A stretch of 49,285 nt of DNA from Nocardia speluncae NBRC 108251. Lineage in GTDB: Bacteria > Actinomycetota > Actinomycetes > Mycobacteriales > Mycobacteriaceae. This document shows, one piece after another, positions 16,094 to 25,331 of the stretch. The stretch spans positions 1-49,285 of the forward strand of contig NZ_BDBZ01000038.1 in the NCBI RefSeq assembly GCF_001613245.1. Reading direction: 5' to 3'. Position numbers and translations under genes: made by a program. The notes below the pieces were generated by a model, which ran no database searches, was not told where the DNA came from, and saw only the letters and a list, made by a program, of their open reading frames with translations. Numbering within the stretch: position 1 is the stretch's first letter; every line of letters starts with the position of its first letter.

Positions 16094-16968
16094 GCTCGAT
16101 CGCAACCGTGCTCGTCACGGGCGGTACAGGGCAGACCGGGCGGGTCGTCACCGACCTCCTGCACCGGCGTGGTGTGGACGTGGTCGTCGCGAGCCGGCAC
16201 TACCCCCAGGAGCGGCCGGCTCCCGGGGTGCGGCAGGTCCGGTTCGACTGGGCCGATGCGGCGACGTACGACGAGGCGCTGCGCGACGTCGACAGCATCT
16301 ACCTGCTGCCGCCGCCGCTCGACGCCGACCCGGCGGACGTCGTCGGGAGCTTCCTGCGCAGGGCCCGGGACGCGGGAGTCGGGCGGGCGGTGCTGCTCAA
16401 CTCTTCTGCCTTCCCGCTGCGAGCCGCCGGGCTGCACGCAGTACGGCTCACCGTCGGGCAGATGCCGGAGTGGTCGGTCCTGCTGGCCTCGGGGTTCATG
16501 CAGAATTTCCTCGGTAGCCACCCCACCGCCGTCGCGGTCCGCGAACGCCATGAGATCGTCGCGGCCGCCGACGACGGTCGGATGGGGTGGATCGATGCGG
16601 CGGACGTGGCCGCGGTCGCGGCCGAACTGCTGACGCGCGTCGATCACGACAGTCGTGAACACGTGCTCACCGGGCCGCAGGCCCTGGCTTATAACGATGT
16701 GGCGGCCACCATTGCCGCCGAATGGGATCTCCCCGTCCGTTACCGGCCGGTCACACCCGCCGAGCGCACCGTCCAACTCGTCGATGCCGGGGTCCCGCAG
16801 ACGTTCGCCGACGCGCTCGTCGGCGCGGACGTGCTGACCGCGAGCGGCGCGGAGGACCGCGTGACCAGAGAGGTCGCCCAGCTCGCGGGCCGGAACGCCA
16901 CCTCGTTCGCAGAGTTCCTCCGGCGTCACCCACTACGCCCGGCGATGACGACGACCCCGGAGAAATGA
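16090..16968 (+). CDS. NmrA-like NAD(P)-binding protein (atypical SDR)
   Basis: A protein of 292 residues with the N-terminal dinucleotide motif VLVTGGTGQTGR. The body (FDWADAATYDEALRDVDSIYLLPPP, then LASGFMQNFLGSHP and IDAADVAAVAAELL) matches the NmrA/QOR2-like atypical SDRs, which bind NAD(P) and act as redox sensors or quinone/flavin-type reductases. There is no clear YxxxK pair. Coupled by ATGA to the SnoaL-like gene, so the two products may act together. Confidence 0.88.
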   Translation: MSSIATVLVTGGTGQTGRVVTDLLHRRGVDVVVASRHYPQERPAPGVRQVRFDWADAATYDEALRDVDSIYLLPPPLDADPADVVGSFLRRARDAGVGRAVLLNSSAFPLRAAGLHAVRLTVGQMPEWSVLLASGFMQNFLGSHPTAVAVRERHEIVAAADDGRMGWIDAADVAAVAAELLTRVDHDSREHVLTGPQALAYNDVAATIAAEWDLPVRYRPVTPAERTVQLVDAGVPQTFADALVGADVLTASGAEDRVTREVAQLAGRNATSFAEFLRRHPLRPAMTTTPEK

Positions 16969-16971
16969 GCC

Positions 16972-18774
16972 GTGCCAGCCTCCACCGATCTGCTTTCCCG
17001 TGCCGACCTCGACTTCCTGCTCCACGACTGGCTCCGGGTCGGGGATCTCACCGAACGGCCGCGTTTCGCGGAGCACTCCAGGTCGACCTTCGACGAGATC
17101 CTGGACCTCTGTGCCGATCTGGCCCAGGACCGCTTCGCCCCGCACAACCGGCACAGTGACGCGGACGAGCCGCGGCTCGTCCAGGGCCGGGTCCGCCTGC
17201 ACCCGGAGATCCGTCCGGCTCTCGACGCGCTGGCGGAGACGGGCTTCCTCGGCGTGACCGCGGATCACCGCGTGGGCGGGCTTGCGCTGCCGCGCGTCGT
17301 TCACCTGGCATGCGCCGCATGGTTCGCGGCGGCCAATGTGAGCACATACGGATATGCCATGCTCACCGTGGCCAATGCTCATCTCCTCTGCGCACACGGT
17401 TCTCCGGAGCAGATCGCCCGATTCGTGACGCCTATGTTCGAGGGCCGCTTCCACGGCACGATGTGCCTGTCCGAACCTCAGGCAGGTTCCTCGCTCGCCG
17501 ACACCATGACCCGAGCGCACCCGGCCGACGACGGGACCTACCGCATCACCGGCACCAAGATGTGGATCTCCGGGGGAGACCACGAACTGGGCGAGAATAT
17601 CGTGCACCTCGTGCTGGCCCGCACCGGTGCCGGCGAATCCGGCGTCCGGGGTCTGTCGCTGTTCATCGTCCCCAAGTTCCTGGTCGGGGACGACGGCAGC
17701 ATCGGCGAGCGCAACGACGTGTCACTGGTCGGGCTCAACCACAAGATGGGATTCCGGGGCACGGTCAATACCGTGTTGAGCTTCGGCGATGGAACCCATC
17801 GGCCCGGCGGGTCCGCAGGTGCCGTCGGCTATTTGGTCGGGGCGCCGGGGGAGGGGCTCGCCCAGATGTTCCACATGATGAACGCGGTCCGTCTCGAGGT
17901 AGGCGTGTGCGCCGCAGCCCTCGGCTACACCGCCTACCTCAAATCGCTGGCCTACGCGCGGACACGTCCGCAAGGACGCAGGCCGGATGCGAAAGCCGCG
18001 CATCTGCCGCAGGTCCCGCTCGTGGAGCATGCGGATATCCGCCGGATGCTGCTGGCCCAGAAGTCCTACGCCGAGGGGGCGCTCGGGCTGACGCTGTACT
18101 GTGCCCGGCTGCTGGACGACCGTGAGACTGCACCAGAACATGCCGAGCGTGATCGCGCGGCGCTGCTGCTCGACATCCTCACACCCATCGCGAAGAGCTG
18201 GCCCGCGCAGTGGTGCCTGCACGGAACCTCACTGGCCATACAGGTGCACGGCGGATACGGCTACACGCGCGACTATGACGTCGAGCAGCACTACCGTGAC
18301 AGCCGCCTCAACCCGATCCACGAGGGCACACACGGTATTCAGGCGATCGATCTGCTGGGCCGCAAGACGTCCATACACGACGGGGCGGGTCTGCAAGTGC
18401 TGGACGAGGAGATACGCCGAGCCGTCGCGGCCGGCTCGCGGCTGGGGCCCGAGACCTCGGCCCACGCTGCCGATCTGGACCTCGCCCGAGCGCGCCTCCT
18501 GGAGGTGACGAAGCTGCTCCATGCACACCCCGAGCCGGTCACCCGGCTGGGTAATGCCTCGATCTACTTGGAGGCCGCCGGACACATCGTCCTCGCTTGG
18601 ATCTGGCTGGAGCAGCTCATAGCGCTCGGTGACCGAGACGACGCGTTCGCCCGCGGTAAACGCGCGGCAGCGCGCTACTTCCGATCGTATGAGCTCCCGG
18701 GGGTCGCACCTCGGCTCGATCTGCTCGCCTCTCTCGACCGCACCACCGTCGACCTCGACCCGTCCTGGCTCTGA
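16972..18774 (+). CDS. Acyl-CoA dehydrogenase, long (600-residue) type
   Basis: A protein of 600 residues, longer than the ~380-residue short-chain enzymes and like the FadE5-type mycobacterial enzymes. FAD/substrate motifs are MCLSEPQAGSSLAD and YRITGTKMWISGGDHE; the C-terminal catalytic base is Glu451 in NPIHEGTHGIQAIDLLGRK, followed by a ~130-residue extra C-terminal domain. It should introduce an alpha,beta double bond into an acyl-CoA using FAD. It starts at a GTG 3 bp after the previous stop. With the CoA ligase next to it, it begins a beta-oxidation sequence that the SDR and thiolase genes further along could complete. Confidence 0.93.
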   Translation: MPASTDLLSRADLDFLLHDWLRVGDLTERPRFAEHSRSTFDEILDLCADLAQDRFAPHNRHSDADEPRLVQGRVRLHPEIRPALDALAETGFLGVTADHRVGGLALPRVVHLACAAWFAAANVSTYGYAMLTVANAHLLCAHGSPEQIARFVTPMFEGRFHGTMCLSEPQAGSSLADTMTRAHPADDGTYRITGTKMWISGGDHELGENIVHLVLARTGAGESGVRGLSLFIVPKFLVGDDGSIGERNDVSLVGLNHKMGFRGTVNTVLSFGDGTHRPGGSAGAVGYLVGAPGEGLAQMFHMMNAVRLEVGVCAAALGYTAYLKSLAYARTRPQGRRPDAKAAHLPQVPLVEHADIRRMLLAQKSYAEGALGLTLYCARLLDDRETAPEHAERDRAALLLDILTPIAKSWPAQWCLHGTSLAIQVHGGYGYTRDYDVEQHYRDSRLNPIHEGTHGIQAIDLLGRKTSIHDGAGLQVLDEEIRRAVAAGSRLGPETSAHAADLDLARARLLEVTKLLHAHPEPVTRLGNASIYLEAAGHIVLAWIWLEQLIALGDRDDAFARGKRAAARYFRSYELPGVAPRLDLLASLDRTTVDLDPSWL

Positions 18775-18839
18775 GCAGGTACGACGAGCCGGTCCGAACG
18801 AGTTCCGCCCCCGCCCTCCCCTTTTGTCAGGAGATATCC

Positions 18840-20378
18840 ATGCCTACGCTCGGCCAGTTGGTGGCCCGACAAGCCCACCGAGCCCCGACCCGCGACGCGC
18901 TCGTCTACAACGGAAGGCGGATCACCTGGGCGGCGCTCGACAGTGCGGTCAACCGTGCCGCCGCGGTGCTCCACCGCCGCGGCATGGTCAAGGGCGAGCG
19001 GCTCGCGGTGATGAGCACGAACTCCGACAACTTCGTCGTCGTCCTGTATGCCGCGGCAAAGCTCGGGCTTCTCGTCGTCCCGGTCAATCCCCGGATGGCG
19101 GCGCCGGAGGTCACCTGGCTGCTCGACGACAGCGGCGCCACCGGCTTCGTCTTCCACCCGAGTCTCGCGACCGTCGCGGACACGGCACGAGCCGCGGCGT
19201 CCACACCACCGCGGACCCACCTCGCGCTCGGCCCGCTGCCGGACTGCCCCGACGACCTCGAAAGCCTCATGGCCGACGCTGCGGACCATGAGCCGTCGAT
19301 ATCGCTCTCGGAGTCCGACGACGCCGAAATCCTCTACACCTCGGGCACCACGGGCCGGCCCAAAGGTGTCCTGCTCGACCATCACCGGGTGATCTGGGCG
19401 GGGCTCAACGTGAGCCTGACCGCCGGGCTGGCGGACGGTGAACGGATCCTGCAGGTCGCTCCGCTCTACCATTCCGCGGGACTCAACCTCTTCCTGCACG
19501 GGGGTACAGCGGTGGGAGCCACCCATGTGCTCCTCGATACGTTCGACCCGGCCGTCGTCCTGGAACTCATGGAGTCCGAGCGGATCACGACCTTCTTCGG
19601 CGTCCCCACGATGTACCGGATGCTCCTGGACAGCCCGGACTTCGCCGGACGGGACCTGTCGAGCTGGCGTATCGGATTGTTCGGTGCGGCTCCCATGCCA
19701 CCGACCACGATAGAAGCACTCCGGAAGGCGGCACCGCGGGTGCGGCTCTTCAACCTCTGCGGACCGACCGAGGCCGGCCCGGGCGGCGTCGGGCTCGGGC
19801 CCGACCACATCGCACAGCGCCCGGGCGCCAACGGCTGGGCCATCCTCAACACCGAGGCGAGGGTCGTGGACAGCGAGGGACGCGACGTCGCCGCCGGCAG
19901 CACCGGCGAGGTGGTCCTGCGGGGCGAATCCGTGATGAAGGGCTACTGGAACAACCCGGAAGCCACGGCGCAGGCCCTGCGCGAAGGCTGGTTGCACACC
20001 GGCGACGTGGCGCGCATCGACAACGACGGCTGCATCACACTCGTCGACCGCATGAAGGACATGATCATCACCGGCGGCATGAACGTGTACTCGGTCGAGG
20101 TCGAGAACGCGCTGGCCGCCCACCCCGGCGTGGCGGACTGTGCGGTAGTCGGGGCGCCCCACCCGGTCTACGGCGAGAGCGTGGTGGCCGTCGTGACGCC
20201 TCGCGAGGGCTTCGCGATCACGCTCGAGGACGTGCGGGCCCATGTATCGACGCTCATTGCCGACTACAAGGCCCCGCACCGCCTTGTTCTCGGGGAGATT
20301 CCGCGCAACCCGTCGGGAAAGATCTTGAAGCACGTCCTTCGCGGCCGGGTACGCACCGATGAGGGAGCCTCGTCGTGA
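18840..20378 (+). CDS. Acyl-CoA synthetase (AMP-forming ligase)
   Basis: A protein of 512 residues of the ANL family: P-loop-like ILYTSGTTGRPKG (~A3), the A5 segment GPTEAGPGG, VMKGYWNNPEATAQAL, LHTGDVARID, and the C-terminal A10 lysine in GEIPRNPSGKILK. It should activate a carboxylic acid to its CoA thioester through an acyl-AMP. The upstream gap of 65 bp includes CAGGAGAT before the ATG. It is coupled (GTGA) to the following oxidoreductase and lies directly after the acyl-CoA dehydrogenase, whose substrate it may supply. Acid specificity cannot be read. Confidence 0.94.
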   Translation: MPTLGQLVARQAHRAPTRDALVYNGRRITWAALDSAVNRAAAVLHRRGMVKGERLAVMSTNSDNFVVVLYAAAKLGLLVVPVNPRMAAPEVTWLLDDSGATGFVFHPSLATVADTARAAASTPPRTHLALGPLPDCPDDLESLMADAADHEPSISLSESDDAEILYTSGTTGRPKGVLLDHHRVIWAGLNVSLTAGLADGERILQVAPLYHSAGLNLFLHGGTAVGATHVLLDTFDPAVVLELMESERITTFFGVPTMYRMLLDSPDFAGRDLSSWRIGLFGAAPMPPTTIEALRKAAPRVRLFNLCGPTEAGPGGVGLGPDHIAQRPGANGWAILNTEARVVDSEGRDVAAGSTGEVVLRGESVMKGYWNNPEATAQALREGWLHTGDVARIDNDGCITLVDRMKDMIITGGMNVYSVEVENALAAHPGVADCAVVGAPHPVYGESVVAVVTPREGFAITLEDVRAHVSTLIADYKAPHRLVLGEIPRNPSGKILKHVLRGRVRTDEGASS

Positions 20379-21328
20379 CAGGGACGAAAGAGACGATGCT
20401 GGCTGTCCGCCAGGATGTCCTGGGTGGTCCCGAGGTCCTTCATCAGGCCGAGGTCCCGCGTCCACGGGTCACACCCAACCAGGTTTTGGTACGGGTGGGA
20501 GCTGCCGGTCTCAACCCGACGGACCTCAAGCACAGATCGCGGCGGGTCTTTCTCGGTCCCCCGCCTTTCGTGCTCGGGTGGGACGTATCCGGTGTCGTGG
20601 CGGAGATCGGCTACGGAGTCGCCGATTTCCGCCCCGGCGACGAGGTTTTCGGAATGTTGCCTTACCCCCGCGGGCACGGCGCACACGCCGAACTCGTGCT
20701 CGCCCCTGCTCGGGCACTCGTGCACAAGCCCACCGGACTCGATCACACGCAGGCCGGAGCTCTCCCACTCGCCTCGCTCACCGCGTGGCAGGCATTGGTC
20801 GAACGCGCGCGGATCCGGGCCGGGCAGCGGGTGCTCGTCCACGGCGCCGCGGGCGGTGTCGGTCACCTCGCCGTGCAAATCGCCCGCGACCGGGGCGCAG
20901 TGGTGATCGGCACCGCGAGCGCCTCGAAGCACGACTACCTCCGCGAGATCGGTGCCCATGAGCTTCTCGACTACCGGACGACCGCTTTCGAGGCCGAGCT
21001 CTCGGACGTGGACGTCGTACTCGACACGGTCGGTGGCGAGGTCACGAACCGGTCGCTCACGGTGCTCCGGCCGGGCGGCACGCTGGTCACTCTCATGCCC
21101 ACCGGACGCGAGGTTGTGGTGGACGAGGCCCGCCGGCACGGAGTCCGGGTGATCGGCATGCTCGCGGACGCCGATCGTGCCGGCATGCAGGCAGTGTCGG
21201 ACATGGTGCGGCGGGGCGTGCTGCGGCCCAAGCTCGACCGAGTCTTTCCGATGAGCGCGGCAGCGCAGGCCCATACCCGGGCCGAATCGGGGCGCGCCTT
21301 CGGCAAGGTCGTGCTCGTCCCGGACTGA
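20375..21328 (+). CDS. MDR-family oxidoreductase (quinone-oxidoreductase type)
   Basis: A protein of 317 residues. GLNPTDLKHRS and GWDVSGVVAEIG are the N-terminal GroES-like signatures, and LVHGAAGGVGHLAVQIARDRGA is the NADPH-binding Rossmann motif. The structural and catalytic zinc cysteines of alcohol dehydrogenases are absent, so it groups with zinc-free quinone or enoyl reductases. Starts at a GTG inside the ligase stop (GTGA). It could reduce an enone or enoyl intermediate of the pathway. Confidence 0.9.
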   Translation: MTGTKETMLAVRQDVLGGPEVLHQAEVPRPRVTPNQVLVRVGAAGLNPTDLKHRSRRVFLGPPPFVLGWDVSGVVAEIGYGVADFRPGDEVFGMLPYPRGHGAHAELVLAPARALVHKPTGLDHTQAGALPLASLTAWQALVERARIRAGQRVLVHGAAGGVGHLAVQIARDRGAVVIGTASASKHDYLREIGAHELLDYRTTAFEAELSDVDVVLDTVGGEVTNRSLTVLRPGGTLVTLMPTGREVVVDEARRHGVRVIGMLADADRAGMQAVSDMVRRGVLRPKLDRVFPMSAAAQAHTRAESGRAFGKVVLVPD

Positions 21329-21391
21329 CCTGCGCCGCACGCCACCGCCTCGTGTCACGACCGACCACATATCCGAGAGGAAGTACTGTCC

Positions 21392-22153
21392 ATGAGTCCT
21401 GTCAATCCTGACCCCCTGTCCGGCAAGGTTGCCGTCGTCACCGGCGCCAGCTCCGGAATCGGCGCCGAGATCGCCCGCGAGATGCACCGAGCCGGCGCCG
21501 AGGTCCTCCTGGTGGGCCGGCACGAGGAGCGGCTGGCCGCCAGCGCTGCGCGCCTGGAGGCGGACGGGGGCCGGGCCGAGACCCTCAGCGTGGACCTCAC
21601 CGACAAGGCCGCACCGGACGCCGTCGTACAACGTGCGCTGGACCGGTTCGGCCGGGTCGACATCCTCGTCAACGCCGCCGGTGTTTTCACCCCGGCACCG
21701 TTCCTCGAGACAACCGACCAGAACCTCGACGATCAGTGGGACGCCAACGTGCGGGCGCCGTTCCGGCTCGCCCGCGCTGCCACCGGCCACCTCGGCGAAG
21801 GCTCGTCGATCATCTTCGTCTCCTCGATCTGCGGCTACGCCGGATTCCCCAATTCGACGGCCTACTGCGCCATCAAGGGCGCGGTCGAGCTCCTGGTCAA
21901 GGCGCTTACTGCCGAACTCGCTCCGCGGGGCATCCGCGTCAATGCGGTCGCACCCGGCAATATCCGGACCAGCATCAACGAGCATCTGCTCGCCGACCCG
22001 GACTACGAGAGGCAGATGCTCGCGGCCACCCCCGCCGGGCGCATCGGAGAGGTCGGCGATATCGCACCCGCGGTCGTCTTCCTCGCCTCACCGGCCGCGT
22101 CCTACATCCACGGGTCGTCCCTGCTGATCGACGGCGGATGGATCGCCAGTTGA
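21392..22153 (+). CDS. Short-chain dehydrogenase/reductase
   Basis: A protein of 253 residues, classical SDR length. Cofactor motif VTGASSGIG; NAAG in ILVNAAGVF; catalytic Ser in VSSICGYAGFP, with YCAIK as the YxxxK pair; the SINEHLLADPDYERQM loop and the C-terminal HGSSLLIDGGW are typical. The residue after the first nucleotide-binding strand region (GRHEER) suggests NADP. It should interconvert a hydroxyl and a keto group. AGAGGAAG precedes the ATG. It overlaps the kinase start by 16 bp. Confidence 0.93.
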   Translation: MSPVNPDPLSGKVAVVTGASSGIGAEIAREMHRAGAEVLLVGRHEERLAASAARLEADGGRAETLSVDLTDKAAPDAVVQRALDRFGRVDILVNAAGVFTPAPFLETTDQNLDDQWDANVRAPFRLARAATGHLGEGSSIIFVSSICGYAGFPNSTAYCAIKGAVELLVKALTAELAPRGIRVNAVAPGNIRTSINEHLLADPDYERQMLAATPAGRIGEVGDIAPAVVFLASPAASYIHGSSLLIDGGWIAS

Positions 22154-23154
22154 CCGAGCTACCGGGAGTGCCCGAGCACGAGCTCGCAGAATACCTGCGT
22201 GTGCGCTACGCCATCGATGTCGCGCTCACCCGCCTCGGCTCCGAGCGCGACGAGACCTACCGTGCGTCCGGCACATCGGCCGCAGACCTGATCGTCAAGG
22301 TCTGCGCTCCCGGCGAGCCGCGTGCGATCGTCGAGCTCCAGCTCGCGGTGACCGATTACCTCACCCGAGCCACGACGGTCCCGGTGCCGGTCGCCGTGCC
22401 GACCCCTGCGGGCGAGACGATCACCCGGTGGGAACGGCCGGGCGGCGGGCCCGACCGGCTGGTCTACGTCATCTCCTGTCTGCCGGGCGCCGGCCTCGCC
22501 GAGCAGCGGCTCAGCCCTGAGCAGACGGAGCGAGTGGGCACCGTCCACGGCGAGGTCACCGCGGCGCTCGCCGACTTCCGGCACCCCGCCGCTGCCCGCC
22601 GGCTCCTCTGGGATCTGTCCGGGCTGCCCGAGCTTGCCGACAGCATCACGCCCCCGCGGTCACAGGCACAGCTGGCCACTCAGGTGGTCGGCCATTTCAC
22701 GAGCGTCGTTCGTCCCGTCGCCGAGGGCGGAGCGCGACAGGTCGTGCACGGCGACTACAGCGTGCACAACGTACTGGCGAACCCGGCCGCCCCAGGCTTC
22801 GTCACCGGCGTCATCGACTTCGGTGACGTGCATATCGCGCCGGTGCTCTACGACCTCGCGGTCGCGGTGGCCAACCTCCTCGACCACCGTCTCACAGACC
22901 CGTGGACGTCGGCGTCCGCGCATGTGCGAGGTTTCCTCGGCGTATACGACGTCGCACCTGCCCAGCTCCGCACCCTCGCCGCGGCCGCCGCCGCCCGCTG
23001 TGTGCAACGGGCCTTGATCTCGCAGTGGCGCGCCACCGTCGATCCCACCCGCGCGGCCTATGCCGAGCAGCACTCGCGCCACGACTGGGTTCGCGCCGAG
23101 GCGGCGATCCAGACCCTCGACACCGGAACCGAACACTTCCTCGCAGCCACCTGA
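22138..23154 (+). CDS. APH-fold small-molecule kinase (amino-alcohol/hydroxylysine-kinase-like)
   Basis: A protein of 338 residues with the aminoglycoside-phosphotransferase/choline-kinase fold. The catalytic loop is VVHGDYSVHNVLAN (Asp206), and the magnesium motif is VIDFGDVHIAPVLYDLAVAV. The N-terminal lobe shows ADLIVKV for the ATP lysine. The family phosphorylates hydroxyls of aminoglycosides, choline, homoserine, hydroxylysine and others; resistance is only one use. It sits directly before a class III PLP enzyme of the phospho-lyase type, the pairing expected for hydroxylysine- or ethanolamine-type catabolism, so I infer an amino-alcohol substrate. The ATG at 22138 overlaps the SDR end; a TTG at 22150 (TTGA overlap) is an alternative start. 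Confidence 0.85.
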   Translation: MDRQLTELPGVPEHELAEYLRVRYAIDVALTRLGSERDETYRASGTSAADLIVKVCAPGEPRAIVELQLAVTDYLTRATTVPVPVAVPTPAGETITRWERPGGGPDRLVYVISCLPGAGLAEQRLSPEQTERVGTVHGEVTAALADFRHPAAARRLLWDLSGLPELADSITPPRSQAQLATQVVGHFTSVVRPVAEGGARQVVHGDYSVHNVLANPAAPGFVTGVIDFGDVHIAPVLYDLAVAVANLLDHRLTDPWTSASAHVRGFLGVYDVAPAQLRTLAAAAAARCVQRALISQWRATVDPTRAAYAEQHSRHDWVRAEAAIQTLDTGTEHFLAAT

Positions 23155-23188
23155 CCACCCGCCCCTCACGAGTCAAGGGATCACGTCC

Positions 23189-24562
23189 GTGTCATCACCG
23201 CCACTTCGCGCAGCCGTCGGCCCCGTCGGCATGGTCAACGGCTTCGACGTCGCCGACCTCGCGTCCCAGCCCGCGGATATCGCCTCGATGATCGAGCGAC
23301 GTAACGGGCTCCTGGGGCCCGGATACCAGCTCTTCTACGCCGATCCGATCGAGGTCACCGCCGCCCGGGGGGTGTACCTCTACGGTCGCGACGGGACCGA
23401 GTACCTCGACGCCTACAACAATGTGGCGCAGATCGGGCACTGCCACCCGCGTGTGGTCGAGGCGGTCTCCCGCCAACTGGCGACCCTGAACACCAATACC
23501 CGCTACCTCCAGAAGCCACTGCTGGACCTGGCCGAGCACCTTCTCGCGCATTTCCCGGCGCCGCTCGATCGGGTGACGCTGACCTGCACCGGCTCGGAGG
23601 CGAACGATCTGGCGACCAGGATCGCCCGGCACCACACCGGCGCCGGCGGCATCATCGTCACCGCCAATGCCTACCACGGGGTCACGAGCAGCGTGGCGGC
23701 CTACTCGCCCTCTCTCGGTCCCGGCGCACCCCTGGGTCCGCATGTGCGCACCATCGCCGCGCCGGACCCGGCGGCCTACCCCGACGAGGTCGCACTGATT
23801 GCCGCGGTGCGAGACGATGTACGCCGTGCCGCCGACGATCTGACCCGTGCCGGGTACGGGGTGAGTGCCTGTCTCCTCGACACTGTCTTCTCCTCCGACG
23901 GAGTCTTCACCCACCCGCCAGGTGTCCTGCGGGCGCTCGCGGACGAAGTCCGCTCCTACGGCGCGGTGCTGATCGCCGACGAGGTCCAGGCCGGCTTCGG
24001 CCGTACCGGCGACGATTGGTGGGGTTTCGCCCGCCATGGATTCGTCCCGGACATCGTCACGATGGGCAAGCCGATGGGCAACGGCTACCCGGTCGCCGCG
24101 GTCGTGCTCCGTGCCGAGATCGGCCGCGCCTTCGAGACGGCGGTCCGCTACTTCAACACCTTCGGCGGCAGTACGACCGCCGCCGTGGCGGCACAGGCCG
24201 TCGTGACGGTCATCGAGGAAGAGGACCTGGTCGCCCGCGCCCGGCAGGTCGGCGCGTCGCTCGGGGACGCCCTGCGGGACCTGGCCGACGGGACCGACCT
24301 CATCGGCGCGGTCCGCGGCGTCGGGATGTTCTACGGCGTCGAACTGTCCGCCGGCGGCAGCAGCGGCGACAACGCCCGGATCGCCCGCGAGGTCGTCAAC
24401 CGAATGCGCCGGGCCGGGGTGCTGATCTCGGCCTCCGGACCTCAGGGCAATGTGCTGAAGATCCGCCCGCCGCTCACCTTCGACCAGACCCATGTCGACC
24501 GTCTGGCCGAGACCCTCGCCGCGGCCCTCCGATCGGTCGACCGCACCGCACGGAAGGTATGA
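23189..24562 (+). CDS. Class III PLP enzyme, probable amino-alcohol-phosphate phospho-lyase
   Basis: A protein of 457 residues with the class III aminotransferase fold; the PLP lysine is Lys294 in VTMGKPMGNG. Several segments are strikingly close, from memory, to the animal ethanolamine-phosphate and phosphohydroxylysine phospho-lyases (ETNPPL/PHYKPL): YNNVAQIGHCHP, TLNTNTRYL, FVPDIVTMGKPMGNGYPV and NVLKIRPPL. Those enzymes remove phosphate and ammonia from a phosphorylated amino alcohol to leave an aldehyde. The kinase gene immediately upstream and aldehyde dehydrogenase gene downstream fit that reaction. A normal omega-transaminase acting on an amino acid is the alternative. GTG at 23189 has AAGGGA upstream; an ATG at 23231 is possible. 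Confidence 0.87.
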   Translation: MSSPPLRAAVGPVGMVNGFDVADLASQPADIASMIERRNGLLGPGYQLFYADPIEVTAARGVYLYGRDGTEYLDAYNNVAQIGHCHPRVVEAVSRQLATLNTNTRYLQKPLLDLAEHLLAHFPAPLDRVTLTCTGSEANDLATRIARHHTGAGGIIVTANAYHGVTSSVAAYSPSLGPGAPLGPHVRTIAAPDPAAYPDEVALIAAVRDDVRRAADDLTRAGYGVSACLLDTVFSSDGVFTHPPGVLRALADEVRSYGAVLIADEVQAGFGRTGDDWWGFARHGFVPDIVTMGKPMGNGYPVAAVVLRAEIGRAFETAVRYFNTFGGSTTAAVAAQAVVTVIEEEDLVARARQVGASLGDALRDLADGTDLIGAVRGVGMFYGVELSAGGSSGDNARIAREVVNRMRRAGVLISASGPQGNVLKIRPPLTFDQTHVDRLAETLAAALRSVDRTARKV

Positions 24563-24565
24563 GCC

Positions 24566-25327
24566 ATGGTGCCCACATCGATAGACGTCAACGCCGACGC
24601 CGGCGAGAGCTTCGGCCGCTGGCGGCTGGGCGACGAGGCCGGCCTGTTCGCGTTCGTCTCCAGCGCCAATATCGCCTGCGGCCACCATGCCGGCGACCCC
24701 TCCACCCTCCGGGCGGCCGTCCGGAACGCGCGAGACGCCGGTATCGCGGTCGGTGCGCACCCCGGATACGACGACAAGGCCGGATTCGGGCGTCGTGCCC
24801 TCGCGATGTCGATCTCCGAGACCGTCGACTCTGTTGTGTACCAGGTCGGAGCACTGGCCGCGATCGCCGAGAGCGAGGACGTCCGGCTCCGGCACGTCAA
24901 ACCGCACGGGGCGCTGATGGGGGCGATCTGTGGCGACCCCGAGCTCGCTGTCGAGGTCGCGGCAGGTCTGCGCAGCGCCGGATTCGAACTGCCCCTGATG
25001 ATGGCGCCCACCACTGCCCTCACCGCGGTACGGACGGCGGGCCACCCGGTCATCCCCGAGAACGCCGTCGACCTCGACTTCACCGACGACGGCATCAACG
25101 TCATCGAGCCGCGGCCCATGGCCAAGGACCCCGATCGAATCGCCGAGACCGCCGTGACGGTGGCACGCGGCCGGGCGGTCACCGTATCGGGTCGCAGTAT
25201 CGAGATGCCGGTGCGCTCGGTGTGTGTCCACGGCGACCGGCCCAATGCCGTACCCATCGCCGCGGCGGTCAACCGTGCCCTCACCGCCGCCGGCTTCGCC
25301 ATCCGCCCGGCCGAGCCGTGGGTGTGA
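24566..25327 (+). CDS. pxpA: 5-oxoprolinase subunit A (LamB/YcsF family)
   Basis: A protein of 253 residues. The opening VNADAGESFGRWRLGDEAGLF followed by SANIACGHHAGD, GAHPGYDDKAGFG and RHVKPHGALM is the LamB/YcsF signature. With PxpB and PxpC it forms the bacterial ATP-dependent 5-oxoprolinase that opens pyroglutamate to glutamate; the fungal relative was named for lactam use. It starts 3 bp after the phospho-lyase stop with GGAAGG upstream. Finding all three subunits inside a catabolic operon, rather than alone as a housekeeping set, raises the possibility of a different lactam substrate. Confidence 0.92.
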   Translation: MVPTSIDVNADAGESFGRWRLGDEAGLFAFVSSANIACGHHAGDPSTLRAAVRNARDAGIAVGAHPGYDDKAGFGRRALAMSISETVDSVVYQVGALAAIAESEDVRLRHVKPHGALMGAICGDPELAVEVAAGLRSAGFELPLMMAPTTALTAVRTAGHPVIPENAVDLDFTDDGINVIEPRPMAKDPDRIAETAVTVARGRAVTVSGRSIEMPVRSVCVHGDRPNAVPIAAAVNRALTAAGFAIRPAEPWV

Positions 25328-25331
25328 CGCC

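Noticed and set aside
22138..23154. Reading the APH-fold kinase as an aminoglycoside resistance gene
   Set aside because: The fold is shared by many metabolic kinases; its neighbours are catabolic and the PLP phospho-lyase-type gene follows directly.
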